Shown here in pieces: positions 1 through 8,528 of a DNA stretch of 64,000 nt (the stretch's first letter is position 1; the number at the start of each line of letters is the position of its first letter). The position numbers and the translations under genes are program-made. The notes under the pieces are model-generated. The model was given only the letters and a program-made list of their open reading frames with translations. It did not search any database and was not told the origin of the DNA. The DNA is from Paractinoplanes toevensis (GTDB lineage Bacteria; Actinomycetota; Actinomycetes; Mycobacteriales; Micromonosporaceae). The stretch covers positions 1 through 64,000 of the forward strand of contig NZ_BOQN01000143.1 in NCBI RefSeq assembly GCF_018332695.1, in the 5' to 3' direction.

Positions 1-1024
1 CGTGCATGCAGATCGCGTTGCCGATGGTGACCGGCTCGCCGAAACCGCCGAGGTGCACGCCGTCGAAGTAGTGGATGGTGCCGAGGCAGTCGCAGCCCAG
101 GGCGAGGGAGTTGGTCAGCGGGCCGGCGCCGTACTCGCCCCAGTCGAAGAAGTTCTTGCGGTACTGGGTGGAGTTGGAGTCGAGGTAGGGCACGTACATC
201 TCGTTGCAGGCGGCGCGCTTGAGCACCGACCGGCCGAGGAACTCCAGGTCGTAGAGGACCAGGCCCTCGCGGTGGGTGAAGCCGACCCGGAACGTCCAGC
301 CCTGCCACTCGACCTTCCAGCCGTCCACGGTGAAGCTCGGGCCGTCGGCCTGCACCACCTCGAGCGGCTTGAGCCCGGTGCGGTCCGGGCCGAGCGCGCC
401 GGTGGCCAGCGAGCCGGCCTCGTCGGAGACCGGGATGACCCCGTGGTCCTCGACCTCGAGCACCTCCATGGTGTGCATGTCGATGATCGGCACCACGCCC
501 TGGACCGGCCGGGCGTAACCGTTGTCGTCCTCGGTGGTGCGGTGCCAGACGGTGCCCCAGGTGACCCGCCGGTTGCGGTACTTCTCCTCGAAGCCGCCCA
601 TCGACTCGGCGTCGATCATCACGAGCGAGACGTCGTGGATGCCGCGGCGGGCCAGCGCTTGCCGGAACAGCGGGCTGTCCCGGCACGCCTGGGCGGCGGC
701 GCGGGCCTCGTCGGAGGTGATGCCGGGCCGGCGCGGGTCGACCGGCCGCCAGCCGGTGCACTCGGCCGTCCCGCCGGTGATCAGCACGTCGATCTCCCAG
801 GCGGCGGCGCCGCCCGCGGACATGGCCACCAATCCGAGGCGTACGCCGGGGGCGTCCCGGCGGGCGTGCGCCTCGTCGAGGGTGGCACCCCAGAAGCGGG
901 GGCGCTCCCCGAGCCGGCCGTCGGCCCGGGCGGCCGCGACGGCGAGGGTGATCTCGTCGGCGGTCGGCGGGTCGAGGGGGTGCGAGCGGACGGCCCGGTG
1001 GGGGGAGGGGTGGCACGCACTCAT
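1..1024 (-). CDS. Copper amine oxidase (primary-amine oxidase), partial at left edge
   Basis: Copper/topaquinone amine oxidases oxidise primary amines to aldehyde, ammonia and H2O2. About 341 codons are present, covering the N-terminal N2/N3 domains and the start of the catalytic domain. Recognisable stretches are WGTVWHRT, PVQGVVPIIDMHTMEVLE and, near the edge, NSLALGCDCLGTIHYFDG, which matches the conserved ELGCDCLG region of bacterial enzymes. The topaquinone-forming N-Y-[DE]-Y motif and the copper histidines lie beyond the window and cannot be checked. The ATG start (MSACHPSPHR) is at 1024. The gene diverges from the GntR regulator; the 163-bp gap holds an operator-like site. The aldehyde product would suit the aldehyde dehydrogenase in the nearby operon. 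Confidence 0.9.
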   Translation of the reverse strand, partial: MSACHPSPHRAVRSHPLDPPTADEITLAVAAARADGRLGERPRFWGATLDEAHARRDAPGVRLGLVAMSAGGAAAWEIDVLITGGTAECTGWRPVDPRRPGITSDEARAAAQACRDSPLFRQALARRGIHDVSLVMIDAESMGGFEEKYRNRRVTWGTVWHRTTEDDNGYARPVQGVVPIIDMHTMEVLEVEDHGVIPVSDEAGSLATGALGPDRTGLKPLEVVQADGPSFTVDGWKVEWQGWTFRVGFTHREGLVLYDLEFLGRSVLKRAACNEMYVPYLDSNSTQYRKNFFDWGEYGAGPLTNSLALGCDCLGTIHYFDGVHLGGFGEPVTIGNAICMH

Positions 1025-1093
1025 CGGCGGCTCCTGTTCATCGGCATACTCGGGACGACATTACGGCAGTTCGGGATACCTTTATAGTGTCGG

Positions 1094-1107
1094 TGGATCC
1101 AATCTTG
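1094..1107. promoter_or_regulatory. Operator-like half-palindrome between amine oxidase and gntR
   Basis: The 14-mer TGGATCCAATCTTG occurs here and, on the opposite strand, inside the palindrome at 8456-8477. It lies in the divergent gap, about 80 bp before the gntR start and 70 bp before the amine oxidase start. I infer that it is a binding site for the GntR protein encoded alongside; the match is seen, the binding is not. Confidence 0.5.
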
Positions 1108-1187
1108 AGGAGTCTGGCTCCCATATTCGACCGAAGGCTTGCTATCGTTTCTCCCCATCCCCACCCCCTGGATCGAACGAGGGCACT

Positions 1188-1874
1188 ATGGACACCAGCT
1201 CGCCCGCATCGGGCAGCGCACTCGTCGACGAGACGGCCGCCGCCATCCGGGCGCGGATCATGTCCGGGGAGATCCCGATCGGGGCCCAGCTGCGGCAGGC
1301 CGAGCTGGCCAAGACCCTCGGCGTCAGCCGCACCCCGGTCCGCGAGGCGCTGCGCCAGCTGCAGACCGGCGGCCTCATCGAGGTGGTGCCCAACCGCGGC
1401 GCGGTGGTCCGGGTGCCGGCCCCCTGGGAGGTCCGGGAGGCGTACGAGGTGCGCGCCGAGTTGGAGGGCCTGTCCTGCGTGCGGGCGGTCCGCCGGATCA
1501 CCCGGGACGGGTTCGAGGAGTTGCGGGCCACCAACGAGCTGCTGCGTCCCGGCGACGCCCCGCCGAACGCGGCGTCGCACGCGGCCAACGACCGCTTCCA
1601 CACGCTGATCCACGAGATCTCCGGCAACGACCGGCTGGCGCGGGTGATCAAGGAGATCAACGAGGCGTTCCCGCGCAACGTCTCGGCGCTGGTGCTGCAG
1701 GAGCACCCCCGGCACCGGGACGACAACTTCGCCGAGCACGAGCGGATCCTGGCCGCGCTGCAGGCCGAGGACAGCGAGCTGGCCCGGCGCGAGATGCAGG
1801 CGCACGTGATCAGCGCCGGCGAGCAGCTGGCCCGCTGGTACGAGCGCCGCTCCGGCACCGTCTTCCGCGGCTGA
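1188..1874 (+). CDS. GntR-family regulator, FadR/FCD type
   Basis: A 228-residue repressor-type regulator. Residues 13-78 form the winged helix (AELAKTLGVSRTPVREALRQ). Residues 80-215 form an all-helical FCD ligand-binding domain with the usual metal-site residues in the right order: D135/H138 (NDRFHTLIH), H184 (NFAEHERIL) and H206. FCD regulators typically bind small carboxylates or amines and release DNA. The ATG at 1188 starts the protein just before the winged helix; upstream in-frame residues are not family-like. It probably autoregulates and controls the amine oxidase and the 8421-1885 operon, because GGATCC-centred palindromes recur in both places. Confidence 0.93.
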   Translation: MDTSSPASGSALVDETAAAIRARIMSGEIPIGAQLRQAELAKTLGVSRTPVREALRQLQTGGLIEVVPNRGAVVRVPAPWEVREAYEVRAELEGLSCVRAVRRITRDGFEELRATNELLRPGDAPPNAASHAANDRFHTLIHEISGNDRLARVIKEINEAFPRNVSALVLQEHPRHRDDNFAEHERILAALQAEDSELARREMQAHVISAGEQLARWYERRSGTVFRG

Positions 1875-1884
1875 CGGCGGCGGC

Positions 1885-4191
1885 TCATCCCAGTTCGCCC
1901 GGGCTGAGGAAGTCCAGGTCGGGCCGCTGCTTGCCGAGCGCGAGGTCGGCCAGGCCGGCGCCGATCGCCGGGCCGAACTTGAACCCGTGCCCGGAGCAGG
2001 CCGCCGCCACCAGCACCTGCGGTGTCCCGGCCAGTGCTCCGACCGCGAACCGGTTGCGCGGCGCCATCGTGTACCGGCACGCCACCGAGTCGACCACGTC
2101 GCCGTTCGCGGCGGGCAGGAACCGGCGAGCGAGACCCAGCAGGGTGGCCGCCTCGGCCGCGGTGACCGGCGTCTGCGGCCGCTCCGGGTCGTCGGCCGGC
2201 CCGTGGTCCAGGCCGATCTTCACAGCGCTGCCGTCGAAGGCCGGCAGCCCGTAGAGCAGGCCCACCCCGGGAACCTCGACCGAGAACGGGCCGAGCGCGG
2301 GCGCCGACACCGCGGCCGGATCGGAGGCGCCGATGTGGATGTTGACGATCCGCACCACCCGGAGCAGATCGGCCAGCTCCGGCACCAGCGCGCCGGTCCA
2401 CGGGCCGGCCGTGATCACCAGGCGGTCGGCCCGCAGCAGGCCGTCGGCGGTGCGGACCGTGACGCCCTCGCCGTCCGCGCTCCACCCCTCGACCCGGCAG
2501 CCGGTGCGCCGGTCCACCCCGTGCGCCAGGCCCAGCTCGCGCAGCGACCGCATCGCGGCGGCGGCGTCGAGCACCCCGGCGGCGGGGTCGTAGATCGCGC
2601 CGAACTCGTCGCCGAGCCGGAGGCCCGGGAAGATCTCGGCGGCGCGGGCCGCGTCGACCGGGATGCAGCCGGGGCCGCGCAGGCCCGGAGTCGTTGAGAC
2701 GGCCGGGCGGGCGTAGAGGCCGCCGGTGGTGATCAGCAGCCGCTCGCCGGCCGCCGCCGACAGTTCGGCCCACGCCAGGTAGGCGCGGTCGACCAGGTCG
2801 TCCCAGATCGGGTTCGGGTAGGCCCGGCGGATCATCCGGATGTGCCCGTGCGACGAGCCCTCGGTGTGCCCGTCGGGGAAGCGGTCCAGCTGAACGACGC
2901 TCGCCCCCCGCTGGGCCAGCTGCCAGGCCGTGGACGAGCCGTGCACGCCGGCCCCGACCACGATCACGTCGGTCCGGGCGGCGGAGCTGACAAAGGCCGG
3001 AGCGGATCGGCGGCCGAGTGCGGTCACCAGCGCGTCCACGTCGGAGTCGTCGTTGTAGACGTGCACCGACGCGCGGACCACCGCGTCGAGGCCGCGTCGT
3101 TCCAGGTCCCAGCGGCCGTGGTGGGCCGGGACGGCGACCAGGTGCACCCCGGCGGCGCGCAGACGGCGTACGGTCTCGGCCGGTTTCTCGTCGTCGCGGA
3201 CGAAGGTGACGATCGCCCCGCCGCCGGCCGGCGGATCGGTCAGCCGGACCCCCGGCATCTCGCCCAGGGCGGCCCGCAGCCGGCCGGCGAGCCCGGCCGT
3301 GTACCGGCCGATGGTGTCGACGCCCAGCGTGAGGGTCTCCTGGAGGGCCGCGCCCAGGCCGAGCCGCAGGGCGTGCGCGTTCTCCCAGGTCTCGAAGCGG
3401 CGCGCGCCGGCCGCCAGCTCGACCGCGTCCCCGCTCTGCCAGGTCGCGCCGCGGACGTCCGGGTGCGGTGGGTGCAGGCGTTCGCGCATCCGCGGCGAGA
3501 CGTAGAGCAGGCCGGTGCCGCGGGGGCCGCGCAGGAACTTGCGGCCGGTGCCGACGACCAGATCGATGCCGGCGACATCGAGCGGCAACTGGCCCAGGGA
3601 CTGGGTGGCGTCCAGCAGCAGCGGCACCCGGGCCGCCCCGGCCAGGGCGGCGATCTCGGCCACCGGTTCGATCAGCGCCGAGGAGGTCGGCACGTGCGCC
3701 ACCGTGACCAGCGCGGCCGGCCGGCGCAGCGCCTCCGCCAGGAACGAAAGGTCGACCGTGCCGTCGGCGGCGCAGGGCAGCACCTCCACCTCGATGCCCC
3801 GGGAGCGGCGCAGTTCGAACAGGTGCAGGGCCGAGCTGACGTAGCTGGACGCGGCGGCGAGGATCCGGTCGCCCGGCCGCAACGGCATCGCGTCGATCGC
3901 CCGGTGCCAGGCCACGGTGGCGCTCTCGGTCAGCGCGATGTCCTCGGCCTCGGCCCCGATCAGCCGAGCCGCCAGCTCGTAGACCCGCTCCGACCGCTCC
4001 CGGGCCGCCTCGGCCGCCTCGTAGCCGCCGATCCGCGCTTCCAGGCGCAGATGCTCGATCACCGTGCCGAGGACGGTCTCGCTCGGTAGCGCGGCGCCGG
4101 CCGCATTGAGATGCCGGGCATACCGAGCGCCCGGGGTGGCATCTCTGGATGTTAAAGGCACGAAATTGGATCCCATCTGGGTAAAACTCAT
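1885..4191 (-). CDS. Fusion: class V aminotransferase + sarcosine-oxidase-type flavoprotein
   Basis: A 768-residue two-enzyme fusion. Residues ~20-395 are a class V PLP enzyme: LLLDATQS places the PLP aspartate at D194, and GTGRKFLRGPRG gives the Schiff-base lysine K218. Residues ~405-768 are a DAO-superfamily oxidase of the monomeric sarcosine/N-methyltryptophan oxidase type: VIVVGAGVHGSS (GxGxxG 413-418), GSSHGHIRMIRRAY (445-458), and C705 in SVACRYTM at the position of the covalent flavin cysteine. It probably oxidises an N-methyl or secondary amine next to a desulfurase/transaminase-like step; substrate unknown. The ATG at 4191 overlaps the ALDH stop (ATGA). The first ~15 codons are AT-rich, unrelated to the family, and include a TTA codon (4153-4155), so GTG 4161 is an alternative start. 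Confidence 0.88.
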   Translation of the reverse strand: MSFTQMGSNFVPLTSRDATPGARYARHLNAAGAALPSETVLGTVIEHLRLEARIGGYEAAEAARERSERVYELAARLIGAEAEDIALTESATVAWHRAIDAMPLRPGDRILAAASSYVSSALHLFELRRSRGIEVEVLPCAADGTVDLSFLAEALRRPAALVTVAHVPTSSALIEPVAEIAALAGAARVPLLLDATQSLGQLPLDVAGIDLVVGTGRKFLRGPRGTGLLYVSPRMRERLHPPHPDVRGATWQSGDAVELAAGARRFETWENAHALRLGLGAALQETLTLGVDTIGRYTAGLAGRLRAALGEMPGVRLTDPPAGGGAIVTFVRDDEKPAETVRRLRAAGVHLVAVPAHHGRWDLERRGLDAVVRASVHVYNDDSDVDALVTALGRRSAPAFVSSAARTDVIVVGAGVHGSSTAWQLAQRGASVVQLDRFPDGHTEGSSHGHIRMIRRAYPNPIWDDLVDRAYLAWAELSAAAGERLLITTGGLYARPAVSTTPGLRGPGCIPVDAARAAEIFPGLRLGDEFGAIYDPAAGVLDAAAAMRSLRELGLAHGVDRRTGCRVEGWSADGEGVTVRTADGLLRADRLVITAGPWTGALVPELADLLRVVRIVNIHIGASDPAAVSAPALGPFSVEVPGVGLLYGLPAFDGSAVKIGLDHGPADDPERPQTPVTAAEAATLLGLARRFLPAANGDVVDSVACRYTMAPRNRFAVGALAGTPQVLVAAACSGHGFKFGPAIGAGLADLALGKQRPDLDFLSPGELG
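4165..4176. promoter_or_regulatory. Operator-like ATTGGATCCCAT in the 5' end of the fusion gene
   Basis: ATTGGATCCCAT differs by one base from the perfect palindrome ATTGGATCCAAT at 8461-8472. It falls in codons 6-9 of the fusion gene if the ATG at 4191 is used, or just upstream if the GTG at 4161 is used. It could be an internal operator or chance; the local AT-richness argues mildly for function. Confidence 0.35.
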
Positions 4192-5603
4192 AGCGCGATC
4201 ACGACGCCCTTCGACTCGCAGAACGAGTGCAGCGCCTCGTCGCCGAGGTCGCGGCCGAGCCCGGAGTCGCCGACGCCGCCGAAGGCGAGCGCCGGATCGA
4301 AGATGTTGTAGGTGTTCACCCAGATCGTGCCGGTGTGCAGCGCGGCGGCCATCCGGTGGGCCCGGGAGAGGTCACGGGTCCACACGCCGGCGGCCAGGCC
4401 GTACCCGGTGTCGTTGGCGATCGCGATCGCCTCCGCCTCGTCGGAGAAGGCGATCACCCCGGCCACCGGCCCGAAGATCTCCTCGCGGGCGATCACCATG
4501 TCGTTGGTGACCCCGGTGAACAGCGTCGGCTCGACGAAGTAACCCGGCCGGTCCGGCACCGTGCCACCGGCCCGCAATTCCGCGCCTTCGGCGACACCCT
4601 TCCCGATGTACGAGAGAACGATCTGCCGCTGCTCCTCGGAGACCAGTGGCCCGACCGAGATGCCGCCGTCCAGCCCGTTGCCGACCGGCACCTTGCGGGT
4701 CGCCGCGGTCAGCCGCTCGACCATCTCGTCCAGGATCGACCGCTGCACCAGGATCCGGCTGCCGGCCGTGCACATCTGCCCGGAGTGCCCGAACGAGGCG
4801 CGCATCGCGGTCGCGGTGGCCGCGTCCAGGTCGGCGTCCGCGAAGATGATGTTCGGGCTCTTGCCGCCCAGCTCCAGCGTGACCCGCTTGGTGGTGGCCG
4901 CCGCCGACGCCATCACCCGGCGGCCGACCTCGGTGGACCCGGTGAACGACACCTTCGCCACGCCGGGGTGCGCGACCAGCGCCGCGCCGACCCGCCCGTC
5001 GCCGGTGAGCACGTTGAGCACCCCGTCCGGCAGGCCCGCCTCGGCGCAGAGCGCGGCCAGCCGCAGCATGGTCAGCGGCGTCTGCTCGGCCGGCTTGACC
5101 ACGACCGTGCAGCCGGCCGCGAGGGCCGGGGCGAGCTTGTGCGCGGCCGTCATGATCGGGAAGTTCCAGGGCAGGATCAGCGCCGCCACCCCGACCGGTT
5201 CGAGCACGGTGTAGACGTGGTGCCCCCCGCCGTCGATCGGGACGACCGTGCCGGTGAGCCGGCCCGGGGCACCCGCGAAGTGCCGGAAGTCCTTCGCCGA
5301 GAAGGCGGTGTCGGCCCGGGAGCGTTCGATCGGCTTGCCGTTGTCCCGGGTCTCCAGGACGGCCAGTTCCTCGAGGTTCTCCTCGATCAGGTCGGCGATC
5401 CGGCTGAGGACGCGGGTGCGTTCGATCGGCGGTAGCCCGGACCAGCGGCGGTCGGCGTGCGCCCGGCCCGCGGCGCGCACGGCGGCGTCGACGTCCGCGT
5501 CGGTGGCCTGGGCGACCGAGGTGATCAGTTCGCCGCTGGCCGGGTCGAGCACGGGGATCGTCTCGCGGGGGCCCGGGTCGATCCATTCGCCGTCGATGAG
5601 CAT
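4188..5603 (-). CDS. Aldehyde dehydrogenase (NAD(P)-dependent)
   Basis: A full-length 471-residue ALDH-superfamily enzyme, oxidising an aldehyde to a carboxylic acid in the cytoplasm. Catalytic elements are all visible: N147 in LPWNFP, cofactor lysine K170 in VVVKPAEQTP, general base E244 in LELGGKSPN, and nucleophile C278 in GQMCTAGS. It is third in the operon after Rieske oxygenase and GS-like ligase, and its stop overlaps the fusion-gene start by ATGA. In PuuC-like routes an ALDH oxidises a gamma-glutamylated aminoaldehyde; it could equally take the aldehyde from the amine oxidase. Confidence 0.93.
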   Translation of the reverse strand: MLIDGEWIDPGPRETIPVLDPASGELITSVAQATDADVDAAVRAAGRAHADRRWSGLPPIERTRVLSRIADLIEENLEELAVLETRDNGKPIERSRADTAFSAKDFRHFAGAPGRLTGTVVPIDGGGHHVYTVLEPVGVAALILPWNFPIMTAAHKLAPALAAGCTVVVKPAEQTPLTMLRLAALCAEAGLPDGVLNVLTGDGRVGAALVAHPGVAKVSFTGSTEVGRRVMASAAATTKRVTLELGGKSPNIIFADADLDAATATAMRASFGHSGQMCTAGSRILVQRSILDEMVERLTAATRKVPVGNGLDGGISVGPLVSEEQRQIVLSYIGKGVAEGAELRAGGTVPDRPGYFVEPTLFTGVTNDMVIAREEIFGPVAGVIAFSDEAEAIAIANDTGYGLAAGVWTRDLSRAHRMAAALHTGTIWVNTYNIFDPALAFGGVGDSGLGRDLGDEALHSFCESKGVVIAL

Positions 5604-5615
5604 GGGTGTCCTCTT

Positions 5616-7130
5616 TCAGAACAGGTCGAAGTACTCGCGCTGCTCCCAATCGGAGACGTGCGCCAGGTAACGGGCGAACTCGTCGCGTTTGATCCGGCAG
5701 TACCAGTCGACGACGTTCGCGCCGAACGCGTCGGCGAACGCCGGATCCTGCGCCAAAGCGGTGATCGCCTCGCCCAGGGATCGGGGCAGACGGGTGGCCT
5801 CGGCGGCGTACGGGTTCTCGGTGGGCGGCCCCGGATCGGTGCCGCGGGCGAGTCCGTCCAGGCCGCTCACGATCTGCGAGGCGATGTAGAGGTACGGGTT
5901 GGCGGCCGGCTCGCCGGACCGGTTCTCCAGCCGCGCGCCGGTGTCCGAGCCGCCACCGACCACCCGGACCATCGCGCCCTTGTTGTCGGCACCCCACAGC
6001 ACCCGGTCCGGCGCCAGGGAGAACGGCAGGTACCGCTTGTAGCCGTTGACCGTCGGCGTGGTGAATGCGGCGGCCGCCGAAGCGTGCGCGAGCAGCCCAC
6101 CCAGCCAGTGCCGGGCCGTGCTGGACATCAGCGCCTCGTCCGGCCCGGGGTCGAACGCCGCCCGCACGGGTTCCCGAGCTCGCAGCGACTGGTGCAGGTG
6201 CCAGCCTGTGGAGGCGGTCGCCGTCCCGGCCGGACGGGACATGAACGTGGCGTGATAACCGGCCCGGTGGCACAGCTGCCGGATCGCCGACCGGGTCAGG
6301 GTCACGTGATCGGCGGCCGCCGCGGCGCCGGTGGCCTGCAGGGTGATCTCCAGCTGACTCGGCCCGAATTCCAGCTCGATCGAGCGCAGTGGCAGGTCGA
6401 GCCGCTGCAGGCCGTGCTGGAGCAGCTGGACCAGGTCGTCGACCCGGTCCAGGCCCTCCTCGTGCAGCAGTTGGGCGCCGCTGCTGACCGGGCCCACCCG
6501 CGGCGGGCGGCCGGGCGCGCCGGGAGCGCCGACCCGGTCGGCGGCCATCGCGACCTCCTCGGCCCGGAAGACGTGGAACTCCAGCTCGACGCCGACGGTC
6601 AGGTCGTAGCCGGCGTCGGCGAGCCGGCCGAGCTGCCCGCGCAGCAGGCTCCGGGTGCAGTACGGCACCGCCGAGCCGTCCGGGAAACGCAGGTCGCAGA
6701 GCACCCAGCCGGTTTTCGGGGCCCACGGCAGCACCCGGAACGTGGTCGGGTCGGGGACCAGCACCACGTCACCGGCACCGGCGAATCCCTTCTCGGCGTC
6801 CGCGGTGAACACCGGCAGGACGGACCGGCCGGAGGAGTCCTTGAGCAGCAGCGAACTGGGCGCGGTCACCCCGGAGCGCAGTGCGGACGGCACCGCGGCC
6901 CGGGTCAGGGTCTTGCCGTGCAGCACGCCGTGCTGGTCGGCGAAGGAGAACCGGACCAGCTCCAGGCCGAGCTCGTCGATCACCCGGCGCATCTGGCCGG
7001 CGGCGGCGTACTGCTCCTGGCTCCAGATGCCGTGCCGGTCGATGAAACCGCCGCGCTCGGCGGCGAGCATCGGCCGGGCGTCCCAGCCCTCGCCGCCCTC
7101 GGCGACCGGGCGTTCGTCGACGCTACGCAT
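5616..7130 (-). CDS. Glutamine-synthetase-like gamma-glutamyl-amine ligase
   Basis: A 504-residue member of the glutamine synthetase fold, closer to the gamma-glutamyl-polyamine/amine ligases (PuuA, GlnA3/GlnA4, IpuC) than to housekeeping GlnA; this placement rests on context and general sequence feel. Glutamate metal ligands appear in GVELEFHVF and SIELEFGPSQLE, the substrate/ATP loops in NGYKRYLP and ARLENRSGEPAANPYLY, and catalytic histidine region in GWHLHQSL. The family joins glutamate to an amine using ATP. The ATG at 7130 overlaps the end of the Rieske gene by 8 bp without an obvious SD, suggesting coupled translation. GS-like proteins also occur with Rieske oxygenases in aniline dioxygenase clusters, a second possible role. 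Confidence 0.88.
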   Translation of the reverse strand: MRSVDERPVAEGGEGWDARPMLAAERGGFIDRHGIWSQEQYAAAGQMRRVIDELGLELVRFSFADQHGVLHGKTLTRAAVPSALRSGVTAPSSLLLKDSSGRSVLPVFTADAEKGFAGAGDVVLVPDPTTFRVLPWAPKTGWVLCDLRFPDGSAVPYCTRSLLRGQLGRLADAGYDLTVGVELEFHVFRAEEVAMAADRVGAPGAPGRPPRVGPVSSGAQLLHEEGLDRVDDLVQLLQHGLQRLDLPLRSIELEFGPSQLEITLQATGAAAAADHVTLTRSAIRQLCHRAGYHATFMSRPAGTATASTGWHLHQSLRAREPVRAAFDPGPDEALMSSTARHWLGGLLAHASAAAAFTTPTVNGYKRYLPFSLAPDRVLWGADNKGAMVRVVGGGSDTGARLENRSGEPAANPYLYIASQIVSGLDGLARGTDPGPPTENPYAAEATRLPRSLGEAITALAQDPAFADAFGANVVDWYCRIKRDEFARYLAHVSDWEQREYFDLF

Positions 7131-8421
7131 GCGGGCACGCCCAGGGGGACGCGGCGCGGCGCTCGGCCTCGCGGCGGCGCCAGGTCGCCTCCCAGTCGGC
7201 GGTCGGCGCGATGGTGTCGACCGCGAGCGGGCCGGTCAGCTCGGCGCCGCGGGCCGGCAGCGGGCCACCGGTGGCGAACGCGTCGATCGCGCGCAGCAGC
7301 TTGCGCCGGTTGGCGGTCACCGCCCGGTCGGAGACGCCGAGCCGTTCGGTGCTGCGGTCCTGGATGCGGCCCATGCTCTCGACCGCCCACTGGTCGTGGA
7401 CGTTGATGTCCAGGCCCATCCCGGTGTAGGTGAGATCGCGCTGCTCGGCCGGGTCGTACCCCCAGTTGTTGGCCCTGTTCCGCAGCGGGCGGTAATCGGG
7501 GAGGCTGACCTCGGACAGGCGCTGCGCCAGCAGCGTCTCCTTGTCGGTCCGCTCGGCGAAGTCGTAGAAGATCATGTACCAGTAGTGGTTCTCGTCGTCG
7601 ATCGGCACGTGCCACTGGATGAAGACCTTGCTGTTGCCGAACGGCACCACGAACGCGTTGGGGAACACCAGGTTGGTGATCCGCACGTGCTTGATCTCCT
7701 CGGTGAGCTGCCGCAGGGCGTACACCCGCAGGCCGTACTCGGTGTCCTCGACCTCGATGTCCGGCCGGAACGCGTCACCGACCAGCTTGGACAGCTTCTG
7801 CCCGGTGCCCTCGACGATCTCGCTGAACTGCCGGCCGTACACCTCGCGCGGGTCCTCGTCGATGAACCGGTGCAGGAAGGACACGTGGCTCGGGTCGATG
7901 CCGCCCTCCAGGCCCTGCAGCCAGTTGCACTCCCAGAGGCCCTTGAAGGCGAACGTGTACTCGTCGGGGGCCTCGAGCGCGTCGTAGCCGGGCAGCGGGG
8001 GCGGGTCGCCCTCGCCGAGGTAGGCGAACACGATGCCGTTGCGTTCCACGCAGGGGTAGCTGGGGATGCGCACCTTCTCGGCGAAGCGGCTGTGCGCCGG
8101 TTCGGCCGGCTGCTCCCGGCAGCGGCCGTCCGGCCCGTAGAGCCAGCCGTGGTAGAGGCAGCGCAGACCGCCGTCCTCGTGCCGGGCGAAGGCCAGGTCG
8201 ACCCCGCGGTGGGCGCAGAACCGGCCGACCAGGGCCCAGCCGCCGTCGGCCCGGCGGAACAGCACCAGGTCCTCGCCGAGCAGGCGGACCGGCTTGACCG
8301 GCCGGTCCGGGGCCAGCTCGGAGACGAGCGCGGCGGGCTGCCAGTAGGCGCGCATCAGCCGGCCGAGCGGCGTGCCGGGCCCGCTGCGGGTGACCCGTTC
8401 GTTCTCGTCGTGCTTGAGCAC
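7123..8421 (-). CDS. Rieske non-heme iron oxygenase, alpha subunit
   Basis: A 432-residue ring-hydroxylating/demethylating oxygenase of the phthalate 4,5-dioxygenase (homomeric alpha) type. The Rieske cluster is C69-x-H71 and C88-x2-H91 (FCAHRG ... CLYHGW). The mononuclear iron site is visible as N166 and D176-x2-H179-x4-H184 in DPSHVSFLH. No beta subunit or reductase is encoded nearby, so electrons must come from elsewhere in the genome. The start is GTG at 8421 with GAGGAGG six bases upstream. It leads the operon that continues through GS, ALDH and the aminotransferase/oxidase fusion. Substrate unknown; an N-alkyl or aromatic amine would fit the neighbours. Confidence 0.92.
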   Translation of the reverse strand: MLKHDENERVTRSGPGTPLGRLMRAYWQPAALVSELAPDRPVKPVRLLGEDLVLFRRADGGWALVGRFCAHRGVDLAFARHEDGGLRCLYHGWLYGPDGRCREQPAEPAHSRFAEKVRIPSYPCVERNGIVFAYLGEGDPPPLPGYDALEAPDEYTFAFKGLWECNWLQGLEGGIDPSHVSFLHRFIDEDPREVYGRQFSEIVEGTGQKLSKLVGDAFRPDIEVEDTEYGLRVYALRQLTEEIKHVRITNLVFPNAFVVPFGNSKVFIQWHVPIDDENHYWYMIFYDFAERTDKETLLAQRLSEVSLPDYRPLRNRANNWGYDPAEQRDLTYTGMGLDINVHDQWAVESMGRIQDRSTERLGVSDRAVTANRRKLLRAIDAFATGGPLPARGAELTGPLAVDTIAPTADWEATWRRREAERRAASPWACPHA

Positions 8422-8455
8422 GCGCCCTCCTCGTCGTCATCGGCATCCGATCCAG

Positions 8456-8477
8456 CCAAGATTGGATCCAATCCTGG
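8456..8477. promoter_or_regulatory. Palindromic operator upstream of the Rieske operon
   Basis: ATTGGATCCAAT (8461-8472) is a perfect 12-bp palindrome. Flanks CCAAG and CCTGG extend it to 22 bp with one mismatched pair. It is centred about 45 bp before the GTG of the Rieske gene, a normal repressor position. Related sequences at 1094-1107 and 4165-4176 suggest one regulator, most simply the GntR protein. Confidence 0.7.
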
Positions 8478-8528
8478 CACGGCTTTGATCACGGGGAAAG
8501 GGCTGTCGTGTTTCCGGCCGGTGTCGGC

